Source of the DNA: Anisodus tanguticus
Lineage: Eukaryota > Streptophyta > Magnoliopsida > Solanales > Solanaceae
NCBI GenBank assembly: GCA_034509755.1
Contig: CM067555.1
Coordinates: forward strand, 9,866,142-9,930,141
Direction: 5' to 3'
DNA length: 64,000 nt
Numbering within the stretch: the stretch's first letter is position 1; each line of letters starts with the position of its first letter. The notes beneath the pieces are model-generated. The model did no database searches. It was not told where the DNA came from and worked only from the letters and a program-made list of their open reading frames with translations. This document shows positions 1 through 10,931 of the stretch, piece by piece. The translations under genes and the position numbers were made by a program.

Positions 1-782
1 ACATACGTTACACTAGTGTTTAAGCCGTTAAAGTTGGTCGGTCGCAACTCCCGCCAAAGGCAAATTTCCAACAGATTAAACAGAAATCTGATGGTAGTAT
101 AGAGAGATACAATGCTAGATTTGTCATTAGAGGTGACACTTAAAAGGCTGGTATTGACTATCATGAGACATTCTCTCCTGTTGTTAAATTTACCACCATC
201 GAATTTCTCCTTGCCCTTGTTGTTAAGCATTCTTAGATTATCTACCAACTTGATGTGAACACTATTTTTTTACATGGGGACTTATATGAGAAGGTGTATA
301 TGAAGGTCCCTCTTGGTCTCACTGTTACATCCACTTATACTTCTACTTCCTCTCTTGTTTGTAAACTAAAGAAATTCTTGTATAGTCTCAAGCAAGCCTC
401 AAAACAATGGTTTGTCAAGCTGTCTAATGCTCTCATGTCAAGGGGATATTCTTCCAGTCTTAATGATTACTTCCTATTCACCAAGTGTTCTTCCATTTCT
501 ACTGTCATCCTTGCTATGTATGTGGATGATATTTTGTTCGTTGGTAATGATATTTCTAAGTTAGACTCTCTTAAAACATTTTTGGATGCTTAGTTCAAAA
601 TCAAGGACTTGGGCACTGTTCATTGTTTTCTTGGGCTTGAGATCACTAGGGTGGATTATGGTTTCATAGTTCATCAACACAAGTACAACTAAGGAGCTTC
701 TCACTGAGTTTGATTGCTCATATGTTTCTCCTTTTGTTGCTCATTTGGATTTGCATTCTAAACTTAATACAACAAAGGAGTA

Positions 783-906
783 AATTATGGAGGTTGAAAG
801 TGCAATTCATGGAGGTTAAAACCCTTCGCTATTTACTAATATCAAATAGCAGAGGTTTTTAACTTCCACGAATTGCACTTTCAAACTCCGCAAATTACCT
901 ACTTTT
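783..906. repeat. Foldback (palindromic) insertion in the copia remnant
   Basis: Two arms of about 50-55 bases, roughly 788-841 and 845-902, are imperfect reverse complements with almost no loop. Each arm holds AAAGTGCAATTC or its complement, and a TTTTAACCTCC-like block. The palindrome falls between the reverse transcriptase and RNase H parts of the copia fragment, so it is probably a MITE that inserted later. CTACTTTTTGTAGTG just right of it resembles the CACTACAAAAA end of CACTA elements, but no matching left end is visible. Confidence 0.65.
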
Positions 907-1608
907 TGTAGTGACTCACCCATTCTTCAAGAGAACTGTTGTCTGATCCTTCCAAGGAGATTGATTGGGAAGTTGAATTTTCTTCAAGACATGACATTTC
1001 ATTCTCTATTCAATATTTGAGTCAGTTTTTGAATGCTCACACTGCTGCACATCTTCATGCTGGTCTTCATGTGTTGAGATACTTGGTCAAAGAACCTGAT
1101 AGAGGAATTCTTTTGAACAATGTTGTGGATTTTTCTCTTCATACGTACTCAAATTTTTATTGGACCTCATGTTCCACTTCAAGAAGATTCGTGACAAGCT
1201 ATTTTATTACTTTGGGTGGGAGCCCCATTTCTTGGAAATCAAAGAAGCAAACCATTGTTTCCTTGTTTTCTGCTAAAGCTGAGTACAGGGCCTTGAGGGA
1301 AACAGTGGCTGAAATTACTTGGCTTGTTCGTTTGCTTGCTAATTTAGGTGTTTCTATTTCTGCCCCTGTTCCTATCCATTGTGACAACCAGTCTGCTATC
1401 AACATTGTTAGGAATCCGGTGGCTCATGAGCGCACCAAATACTTGAGTTGGATTGTTATTTTATTCGTGAACAACTTGTTGCTGGTGTTATTTCATTGCA
1501 TTAAATTCCTACACAGTCACAACTTGCTGACATTCTCACTAAATCCCTTTCTGGTACTCAACACCAGTTTCTCCTCCCCAAGCTGGGTGTTCTTTCACCC
1601 TCCAGCTT

Positions 1609-1622
1609 GGAGGGGGAGGGGG
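1609..1622 (+). other. Polypurine tract of the copia remnant
   Basis: The run GGAGGGGGAGGGGG directly follows the RNase H region, where a copia element keeps the primer for plus-strand synthesis. A 3' LTR would start just after it. Confidence 0.6.
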
Positions 1623-1850
1623 TGGTGGTGGTATTAGAGATCATGGCCCAACCGACACCGACCCACTTGACAAATGTCCAATGTTATAATAAACTGGATG
1701 AGTTACTTAAGTCTACATAGACTTGTATTTTCAATTCTTTTATTTTTGGACTATATAAATAGCAATTAGTCAGATATATGTACAGATTCATTATTATCTC
1801 GATATAAAAAAAGTCAGTTATGTTTCATTTCTCTTTTCTCTCACCGACCT
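1623..1850 (+). repeat. Probable 3' LTR of the copia remnant
   Basis: The sequence right of the polypurine tract, from about TGGTATTAGAG, should be the 3' LTR. It contains a TATA-like ACTATATAAATAG near 1750 and ends in a pyrimidine-rich stretch near 1830-1845. The partner LTR is outside the window, so the right border cannot be fixed by comparison. Confidence 0.4.
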
Positions 1851-2986
1851 TGAATGAAATAGGTTTTTCATCCATGAAAAGTTCTTGATCCTTCATGATT
1901 TTCTCCATAGATTAACACCATTTAATAATTCCATCGGAAAAGAAAATAATCATGAAAACGACTTCCATCTTTTTATAGTAGGCATAAATTAACATAAAAG
2001 CATATCCTATTTAAGTGGAGAATGGGTCAAATTAAAAGTTCTTGCGAGGCACATCTCTTATGAATTCAAGCTGCAAATAAATGAACAAAAAAAAAAAAGA
2101 AGGAAAATTCAAACTTTGCATCCTAGAAATGCTGAATACTAGTGTTGCAAAGAGACGTTTTTCCTAGAAAAAAAGCAAAAGCAAAATAAACGTGTCAATG
2201 TTATAATCCAACCAAGTTAGAGATGTAGCTTTATGGTTTACAATTTTACCTTTATAGAACTTTGTGACTTACACTACAGTTATCTATTGTTTTTTCCCCA
2301 TGTAATGTAGTCCAATACGATTCTTTAGTCAATGTTTCTACAACGAAACATAATCTTTTATTTATAATAATTTAATTTAATTTTTTAAAGAAGATTAATA
2401 GTTAAAAAAATATATTTATAGTTTAACTTAAATTATAACTTTAAAAAAATATACTTTCATTATTTGGTGGCCACTCAAATAATGCCATATAAAAGGTGTG
2501 TGAAGAAAAAAAAAATTCTAACTTTCCGTGTTGGTCAGTTAAAATTTTCTTAAAATGAAAAAATATAACTTAGTTGTGAAATAAGGAAAAACAAGTCTAA
2601 TAAGTAATATTTACTCTCTCGCCATTCTCCAATTTGTCACCGTTCATCTCCCTATTTATCATTACTATAGGTGTCAAATGTCAAGTGATTGAGACATCTT
2701 CATCTGACAACCTTATATCATATTATTTGTCTAGATTATATAAACATATTTTTAAAAAGAAACAAGTATAAGTATGACCTTCAAATTTGTGATTTAAATC
2801 AGATATACTCATCGTTAAAAAAATAGTGCATATATATTCTGGCGTTATACAAATGATGCAAATATACGTTTTTTTGTTGAGAAAATACTTTTAAGAAATA
2901 ATTTAACTTATTTATTAATTAAAAAAATACTACTTGACTTTAAAAAAAAGGTCTACCATCTTTTTAGTCCACTTATTTCTTCAAAG

Positions 2987-3118
2987 CCATTTGGTAATTT
3001 TTTCTGGTGGGTTGAGTTTGATTCGTTTAAAAAAATAGGTAGACTTATTTTTTTTAAATACGAAGATATTTTTTTAAACAAATCAGGCACAACACACCAG
3101 AAAAAAAATTACCACATG
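2987..3118. repeat. Imperfect inverted repeat, arms about 48 bases
   Basis: The left arm (2987-3035) runs from CCATTTGGTAATTTTTTCTG to GTTTAAAAAAA. The right arm (3069-3118) is close to its reverse complement. A direct repeat of AAAAAAATAGGTAGACTTAT occurs at about 3030 and 3124. This is probably a foldback MITE. Confidence 0.55.
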
Positions 3119-3276
3119 ACTTTAAAAAAATAGGTAGACTTATTTTTTTAAAGCTACGTGATATTCTTAATAAAAAAATAAGCTATTTTTTAAAAAAAAA
3201 ATCTTTCACTAAAACGATATATTGACACCATTTATATAATGGCAAGAGTATATTTGCATAATTTATGTATTGACAA

Positions 3277-3278
<2 letters not shown>

Positions 3279-3311
<33 letters not shown>
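3279..3311. repeat. (TA)n microsatellite
   Basis: About 16 uninterrupted AT dinucleotides, likely length-polymorphic. Confidence 0.95.
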
Positions 3312-3314
<3 letters not shown>

Positions 3315-4074
3315 TTTTTTAACGAGAGTATATGTGCTATTTTTCTACCTATTTATCAAATAGTATTAGAAAATAAGAAAAAGAAATTCAAGAAAACATT
3401 TTCCTTAAAAATTCTTGCCAAAATGCAAAGGAGTAGTCAGTAGTGCAGTGCTTTGCTACACGTTTTCTCCATCCTTCACACACCATTTTGCTTCCGTTTT
3501 TTGGGGTCAACTGAATCATCAATTTCCTCAACTTAAAGGTATTCGTGTTGAGTAATCTTTTTACTGTCCCATTATGTTGAACTCCATTTTAGGTTAATTT
3601 GGTGTAATTTTAAACATTGATGGAGCCTAGGAAACAATGGGGTTTTGTCGGTGATGCTAATTTCGTTCTCTTGAGCTCCTCTAGGTTATTTGTAAGACAT
3701 TGTTTAAAATTTATCACTCTCATTGTTGTTAATATGGATGAAATGATTTCTTCATTAGCTTCTGATGTTTGTGATCCACACCCATTTTGCCTGCCACTGC
3801 TCCCTGTTATGTGATTTAGGTGTGTCACTTTATTATCCAAGTCATATGCATGTCTAGGTTCTCCTTTTTTTTTTTTTGGATGAGCAAATAATATTGGCTA
3901 ATTGCCACTGATTTAGTGCTGCTCGGTATCTTTTAATTGCGATTTTTATTAGGGTTTCTCAATAAATGTTGATCAATTGAGTGACATAGTGGACTGGAAG
4001 TATTTAAGTGTCAATATCAAATGATTCACTTGAAGATTGTGCCTCAATTAGTAGAAGAACAAGCATAACACCTA

Positions 4075-4190
4075 TACAACAACATACCTAGTGTAGTCCC
4101 ACAAGTGCGGTCTAGGGAGAGTAGGATGTATGCAGAACTTACCCCTACCTTTGTGGGGGTAAGGTAGAGAGGCTGTTTCTGGTAGAACAT
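4075..4190 (-). repeat. RTE/SINE-type 3' tail, (CAA)n end
   Basis: On the minus strand this reads as a LINE or SINE 3' end: AGGTAGGGGTAAG, then the GTGGGACTACACTAGGTATG core, then a (TTG)n tail. It matches the 3' end of the RTE element at 30285-31335. It lies about 620 bases upstream of the F-box start codon, possibly in a 5' UTR intron. Only about 110 bases are present, so RTE tail and TS-type SINE cannot be told apart. Confidence 0.6.
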
Positions 4191-4193
4191 TTT

Positions 4194-4421
4194 AAGGTGT
4201 TTGTTTGTGAATGTTTCTTTGGAATCTTGCGAAGAAATTTTCCAAAAATGTGTTTATTTGGAATCTTCCGAAAAGCTATTTTTTGAGGAAGTGGTTTTGG
4301 GGTGCTCTCTACTCAAAAATCTTCAAAAAACAACTATCCAAACACATTTTCTTTTTGAATGGTTTTAGAAAAAAAGGATTTTTCAAAAAACTTCTGTCAA
4401 AAGTTATCTGAACAACTCCTA
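4194..4421. repeat. Possible hAT-like MITE
   Basis: The ends AGGTGTTTGTTTG and (reverse complement) AGGAGTTGTTCAG are similar. The interior is rich in TTTTTGAAAAA-type blocks, like other hAT MITEs here. No clean target duplication was seen. Confidence 0.35.
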
Positions 4422-4811
4422 TAAAATTCTGCAATGAAAACATTAGCTAATTGATGACGTTAGTAATTAGAGTATCTCTTTTCAAACCAACATTTGAAGT
4501 GTTCGCGTCTGTTGATGGATGAGTTCAATATACTAATGAATTCTAATTCAGCATTTTTAGAAGATACAGCTTTGGTGCTGAAGGAATGAACTGTTCTTTT
4601 GAAAATAGTAAAGAGCTACGGTTTGAATGTTTATGCGAAGCGGATATATGCCTTCTGTTACTATATGGATACTAAAAAATTCTGCTACTTGGTGGCTTAT
4701 TGCGACATTTGCCCCTTTCCTATGAATCAGGCGGACCAGAAAAAATCCTCAAGAAAGCCCTTAATCAGACATCGGTGAGGTGTGCCATCTTTTACGATCT
4801 CATTACCAAAA

Positions 4812-7675
4812 ATGAGTGTTATGGTAAGTCATGTGCTTCCTTTCACGTTGAACTGCACAATGTGATAAATGCACCATTTCATTTGCTTTCTTTTGTTGTT
4901 TTCACTGAATCTGCTTCTTTTCTATTTTTTCTGATGATACACGTCCCTCAAGCTTTCAGTTTATGTGCTACAGTTCTTAACAGAGTAAATTACTGCATTT
5001 TACTTTTTGATTTAAATTACTGTATTTTCTAGCACAATTTTAGTTGTCAACATCAATCACTTGCCTTGATTGCATGGTGAGGTTGTGCAATGGGAAAATA
5101 AATGCAATAGCTAAATGGTGATGGGCAATATTAGCCAGCCTTAAGCTTTGTGGTTATGGATGAAATTCCCCTTAGAAGAGTTCGAATGGCCATCCCTCCC
5201 CTTGAGCGTTACCAAATAAATGACTACTTGAATCTGGGACATTGCTCATAATTGCATAAATATTGGCAAGGATATCTATAACTGGTCTCTTAGCACAAAC
5301 TATACTAGCATCCTTCTCAAAACACAAACTATAGCAGCATCATTTTCCTTAAAAAAACATTTATTGGTCTGAGTGCTCTTATCTGAATTATGTTGTTCTT
5401 GGTCAGTAAACCCAGAGTGCTGATTTCTATTTCTTGAGTTCTCATATTAACATATTTGCGTTTGTGTAAGCACTCCTGTATGTATGTTATAAACTTAAAA
5501 ACATGTTTCTCTCATTTGAATGAATGCCTTTTTCATTGTTTCTATGCAGAAGCAACGGATACCATCCAGCTTCCCTTGCAATACAGAACTTGAGGTGGAC
5601 AAGATTAGCAACTTACCAGCACAGATTGTTGACAAGATTTTGTCTCATTTGTCACTCAGGGATGCTGTGAGGACAAGTGTCTTATCCAGTAAATGGAGAT
5701 ATAAGTGGGTTACTCTTCCAAACCTTGTATTTGACAATCAATCTCTTTTGATCTCATCCCAAGACCAAACGTTCATAAAAAATAAGATAGTAAACATTGT
5801 TGATCATGTTCTCTTACTTCATTCTGGTCCCATACACAAGTTCAAGCTTTCTTATCGGGATCTTCAAGGGGTATGTGATATTGATAGATGGATTCTCTTT
5901 CTATCAAGGGGTTCTGTGAAGGAATTTATTCTTGAAATATGGAAAGGACATCGCTACAAACTCCATTCTTCTATATATCTATGTCAAAAGTTGATCCACT
6001 TGGAGCTGTTTAATTGTCTTCTAAAACCTCCTCTGACGTTTAGTGGTTTTAAAAGCTTGAAAAGCCTCGATCTTCAGCACATCACCATGGAACAGGATGC
6101 ATTTGAGCATCTAGTATCGAGCTGCCATTTACTTGAGCGGCTGACACTGATGAATTTTGAGGGTTTCTCCGATCTTAAAATCCATGCACCAAATCTCCTC
6201 TTCTTTGATGTCGGCGGCGTCTTTGAAGACATCAATTTCATGGACACGTTCAATCTTGCCATCGTTTCTATTGGGTTATATGTAAATCCTGGATTTGACA
6301 GAAATCTTACTCTAGGCAGTGCTGGAAATTTGGTCAAGTTTTTTGCTCATTTGCCTCGTCTTCAAAGGCTCGAAGTACAGAGCTTTTTCTTGAAGGTATT
6401 CTTCATACTTACCTTTCATGCTATGAGTGTAGATTTCCCCAGAGTTCACGGAACTTCTCTTCCCAAGCATTATTTTCTTGTAAAACTTTAGCATATCAAG
6501 ATGTTAGACAATCAAAAGTATGGAGCTGGATCTTTTACTTTCTGGTGTTTGGTTGTCCAACACAATGCAATATCTTTAGGGCCAAATCATTTAGTACTAC
6601 CACGCGAAAATGACGTGTCCTACAGTGCAATTCATATTTTATTATGAGTCTCCAACTCTCACTGTCCATTAGTACTCACTACTCCTTGTATGAAACAATT
6701 GTAATCACCCTTTGTTATCTAGTACATTTCACAATACACCATCATGGCATCATCACATCTTGCCACTACTTTTTACCACTGCCATTGTCTTCATTTTAGG
6801 TTCACTGGAAAATTGTTAAGAACGGGTTTTCTCTTGAAAATATCCCCCCCCCCCCCCCAACCGTTGTATAATATATCTTGTGCTCAACCTAACAGCCTTA
6901 ATTTTTTTTTATTTTTTTAACTACAATGTAAAATATGTCTATTGAATGCCTTTGCCAAGTTCATATCTCTGCATTATTTATTGGATACTTGAAATGGAGA
7001 AACTCAGTCAATCTTTGGAGGAATTGTTTTACATTGCATATTATGCTCATTACAAATGCTAATCATTGTTATGCCCACAGTATCTGGCTGATGGTAAGGT
7101 ACCAGGAAGACTACCTACGCCTTGTGATGAGCTTAGTTTTCTTTCGATACGCATAAATTTCAACCATTTGGATGAGTGTCTGGCAGCACTTTGCCTTCTC
7201 AGAAGTTCCCCTAACCTACAAGAGCTTGAGATGTTGGTGAGTTTCTGATATCACTTGAACTTCATTAGGATTCAACATGCTTTACTGCATGGATATTTTC
7301 ATGTACTCGACCTATTTGGCAGCATATATATTTGTCACAGCACCTGAACTGCGCCTTCAAGTTTTGTACATTCATGCCATTGTCTTTTTTTAGGCACGCA
7401 CAGAAGAGCAAACTGCTTTGAGAACAGTTGCCGATGTTATGGAAGAGAATTATCAGAATTGTACGTTTAATCAATTGCGGCATGTTAAGATTGCTGGTAT
7501 ATCTGGCCTTAAACAGGAGCTGAATTTCATCAATTTTCTGCTTGCAAATTCACCTATTCTTGAAAGGATGACAGTTAAGCCAGCTTCAGTTGACGGTGCA
7601 TGGGAGATGCTAAAAGAATTGCTTCGCTTCAGGAGAGCTTCGGCACAAGCTGAAATTGTTTACCTTGACCCTTAA
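4812..7675 (+). CDS. F-box/LRR protein with C-terminal FBD domain (At1g13570-like)
   Basis: The model joins 4812-4823, 5550-6395, 7081-7236 and 7394-7675, giving 431 aa with GT-AG introns and phase 0 throughout. Residues about 23-70 form an F-box (ISNLPAQIVDKILSHLSLRD, then SSKWRYKWVTLP). Leucine-rich segments follow (LIHLELFNC, FKSLKSLDLQ). The last exon carries an FBD domain (QLRHVKIAGISGLKQEL, LLANSPILERM). Such proteins are usually substrate receptors of SCF ubiquitin ligases; the target is unknown. The start is inferred: ATGAGTGTTATG ends at a GTAAGT donor and joins in frame to AAGCAACGG. An unspliced alternative start is the ATG at 5544. At least one 5' UTR exon probably lies upstream (about 3480-3540 or 4738-4811). 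Introns are ordinary and AT-rich. Confidence 0.85.
6845..6859. repeat. Poly-C run in F-box gene intron
   Basis: About 15 consecutive C residues in the intron 6396-7080. This is a slippage-prone mononucleotide tract. Confidence 0.8.
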
Positions 7676-9290
7676 TTGATAGCATATCTAAGCTGGGGGA
7701 GCCTAAGGCCTAGTAAGATCTAGGAGTGTCTACTATGGTATTTGACTATATTAGTCTAGCATCTAGTGTAGAAATTGAGCTAGACTGTCTGATCAAAACT
7801 GATGTTAAATGAAAGCACCAACGTGATCACTGATCAGCATAGGATTGGAAGCAGAAAGGTGATCAAAATACTGAAAACTCATTCTCTTGTTTGGTCAGTG
7901 TTTGAACTTTTCAAACGCCTAGTAGAAGTCTTGAAATTTCCGAACAATACTAGTAGATGCATATTTGTACTTGTCCCGTAGATAGGGAGATGAGTTCAGA
8001 GGGCAACGGAGCCCTCTTGTTCTTCTCTGATGCTAAACCCCAATATCATGTCTTGTGCTCATGTTAGAAGTGTTATCAAACATGTGTTATTGTCTTGAAG
8101 AAGGTAGTTGAACTAGTGCTCTTAGTATTGATTTCTTGCATTTTTGAATCAGTAGCTATCGGTTTCTTTAATGGCGATAAGAAGTGAGAAGAACCTTTAT
8201 TCTTTCTGAACATGTGCCCTCAGAATGGATCCTAATGCATTGGGGCGTTTGTGAAGTTATGAATATGATAGAAATAGCGCCTACTGGCTATTTTTCAGTC
8301 TTGTATTTGAAAAACAGCCATTGTCCTCAATTTTCAAATTTCACAAGTGAAACTCCGGGACAATATGCATACCGTAAGCTTTTATTGTATGTGTTGCTGA
8401 AATCATATCTTGCCCTTCTGCTCTGTAGTGGAAAAGGTTGAATGGCTCGAGTGTTACCTCTTGAACAATGCATTAAAAAGGTATATACTATTAGTTTTAT
8501 CGAAATTATGGAGTTCCAGACAATTTTTCTTTTTACAGTTTTGGCTTTTGACCTGAAAAAGATTATTCAAAAAAAGTTGATGGATTAAAAGGAACAAAAT
8601 CATTTTACTTTAAACAGTGTTACGTGGACAAAACAATCCATGTGGCAGGCTCATGTCTTTCAAATTCATCACCTGAGATCGTTTTAGAGGGTCGAAGGTA
8701 TCAAATATTCAAGTTCTAGGGGTTAACTTGAAATAGTAATAATATTTTAAGTGTGCATTGAATAAATTGGGCTAAATCCAAAGAGGATCCTTGTATTATG
8801 ATTTATGCATATGTATTAACATGCGTTGGGACTAAAAACATTATCGTCCCATTACTTTTAATCATGTCATAAGTCTTCAAAGTTTTGTCCACATAGCACA
8901 GAGTATTGCATCTTATTTTAGTACTTTATTTTACATATCGAATCAATTTTATTATGTGTTGCTGCTATACGTAATTTTATTTAATTTCATTATTTATAAA
9001 ATAATACGGAGTATATAAATTTCAATCAGTAATACGTTATCTGATTTTCAGTATTAAACTCAAGATATACACGATTTAGTATCAAAATTCAAACATTATA
9101 CTTAATTATGCCAAGATCATAAATGGTTTTATATCCAAAATCAAATATTGCATAAGTGATATACAGTATGATAAGTTTTTTTTTTTTTTTTTTATCCTTG
9201 AAACCAAAAATCGAACCTTAATTGAATAGGCGATTTACCAATAAAACCGAACCTTCTCCTAGTCTCCTTCGGTATTGGGATAAGAGATTA
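7676..9290. other. F-box gene 3' flank and intergenic DNA
   Basis: The first few hundred bases are probably 3' UTR of the F-box transcript. Short open frames (for example 8184-8441) have no family features or coding bias that I recognise. From about 8900 the sequence becomes AT-rich, with a poly-T run at 9177-9193. Confidence 0.5.
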
Positions 9291-9407
9291 CAAACAACAA
9301 CATAACATATCCCATGAAATTCTACCAGTCGGCTTTGAGGAGGGTAGAGTATAGGCAAACCTTACCCCTATCTTGGGAGGTAAAAAGATTATTTTCAATA
9401 GACCCCC
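9291..9407 (-). repeat. RTE/SINE-type 3' tail copy
   Basis: A (CAA)n start is followed by ATCCCATGAAATTCTACCAG, then GGGTAGAGTATAGGCAAACC and CTTACCCCTATCTTGGGAGG. This is the reverse complement of the RTE 3' end seen at 30285. It lies immediately left of a second, longer copy. Confidence 0.6.
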
Positions 9408-9418
9408 AAATCATTGAT

Positions 9419-10037
9419 AAACAACAACAACAACATACCTAGTGAAATCCCACAACGTGGGGTCTGGGGAGGGTATGGTGTATGCAGACCTTACCTCTAC
9501 CTTGGTAGGTAGAGCGGCTGTTTTCGAGAGACGGCTCAAGACAGAGCGTAAGCACAAGCAAAGCAATAGAAAAGCAAGAGAAATAGTTAGACCCGAAAAA
9601 ATTTAAAGCATTATGAAAATGCTGGTATCAAAAGTGAATAAGTCATGATAGCGCATTCCGAAAAAGTAAGCAACAACTATCGCAGGTAAATAAGCTAAAC
9701 AAAGTACACTAAAGGACACATAGCAACATAAATAAAAAACATAATGCAATACTGCGCCTATTAGTATGATAGGGTAAGCGGGCCTACAATAATAATACTA
9801 CAACTATCCGTTTGCAAGCGTAAGTAGAACTACGCTCGACTACCTACTACTTTTCTACCCTAATCTGTGTCCTCCACACCCCCTATCTAAGGTCATGTTC
9901 TCAGTTGCACCTACGCCGTATCATGTCTAATCACCTCTCCCCAATACTTCTTTCGCCTACCTTTACCCCCTCCCAAACTCATCCATAGCCAATCATTCAC
10001 ACATCCACACTAGAACATTTGTGTCTCTCATCTTCAA
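9419..10037 (-). mobile_element. 5'-truncated RTE-type LINE, 3' part only
   Basis: The (CAA)n tail at 9421 is followed by about 600 bases matching the 3' UTR and the last coding part of the RTE copy at 30285-31335 (shared blocks: AAGCGGGCCTAC, ACTACGCTCGA, CTAATCTGTGTCCTCCAC, AATACTTCTTTCGCCTACC). Homology fades near 10037. Reading is on the minus strand. Frameshifts and divergence make it non-coding. No target duplication was resolved. Confidence 0.8.
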
Positions 10038-10244
10038 TAACAAAACAGGTCAAATAAGCAAAAAGAGTGAAAAATAAAAGATAGTAAATAGTAACAAAAA
10101 TAAAAAATACAAGAAATTATAATACTACAATTAATAGAAGTGAACAACACGAAACGGTAAATAATAACTACAGAAGAAATACTCGGATAAAGAAGGAGCA
10201 ACATAGGGATAAGAGATTGGGGATTAATAAGTCTGCAACTAGGA

Positions 10245-10860
10245 TGTTCACGGTTTGGTTAGAAATCAATCCAAATCAATCAAATAAATAGATAGTTATT
10301 TGAATTTGATTTGGTTCAATTTTAAATTTTTAAAATCGATAATATTTGATTTGGTTTTGGTTTTATAAAAAATAAATCGAAAAAATCGAACCGAACCGAC
10401 AAATTATATACATAAATTTTATAATTATATAAGATATATTAATTTTTATAAGTAATTTAAAATATTTTATTTACTTTTTTATCAAATTCTTTTTATCTCT
10501 AATAAACTAATAAACCTTACACCTTAAGCTCATTTCTAAATAATCTCATTAATTCAAAAAAGCATTTATGAGATTTATCTAAAAAAAATTGTGTTTTTTA
10601 TAAACTTTATTCACTTAATTGTATTTATAGATCTCAAGATACTTTTTCCATAATCCAAAAAAATATAGCTCACAGAATAAAAAAAAAGTAATAATAACAA
10701 ATATATTTAAAAAAATGAAACAATCATTCTTAATCATATGATTTTTTTTTTATTAAATTTCTTAAAAACCGAATCAAACAATAAATATATATTATACTTA
10801 ATTTGATTTAAATAATTAAAAAAACGACTACATTTAATTTGATTTTGATTTAACAAAAAA
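10245..10860. repeat. AT-rich dispersed repeat with GGTTTGGTT-type blocks
   Basis: Blocks such as GTTCACGGTTTGGTT, TTTGATTTGGTTTTGG and CGAACCGAACCGAC recur, followed by a long AT-rich body and a related end (AAAACCGAATCAAACAA, then AATTTGATTTTG). This pattern is common in Solanaceae intergenic DNA. The transposon class is not clear to me. It ends about 70 bases before the S9 start codon. Confidence 0.4.
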
Positions 10861-10931
10861 AAAACATCCTCTCCTCTACATTATCCACTACTCTCCACTC
10901 TTCACCCAGATAGATAGATAGAAGGTCCAAA

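Larger units (their letters stand above)
62..1640 (+). pseudogene. Decayed Ty1-copia pol fragment (reverse transcriptase and RNase H)
   Basis: A copia-type polyprotein can be read on the + strand with stop codons and frame breaks. The reverse transcriptase part starts near 74 and includes YHETFSPVVK, QLDV and the catalytic YVDDILFVGND motif at about 519-551. Stops interrupt it near 139, 234 and 592. An RNase H part (939-1450) shows SWKSKKQTIVSLFSAKAEYRAL and HCDNQSAI. A foldback insertion separates the two. No gag, protease or integrase is visible to the left, so the copy is cut by the window edge or truncated. It is certainly inactive. Family assignment is confident; exact ends are not. Confidence 0.9.
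1851..3480. other. AT-rich intergenic DNA with foldback structure
   Basis: No coding potential was seen. The stretch is very AT-rich, with many poly-A and poly-T runs. It includes an inverted repeat at 2987-3118 and a TA microsatellite near 3280. Short related blocks near 2805-2870 and 3300-3350 (CGTTAAAAAAATAG against its complement) suggest these lie inside a larger, degraded inverted-repeat transposon. Confidence 0.5.
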
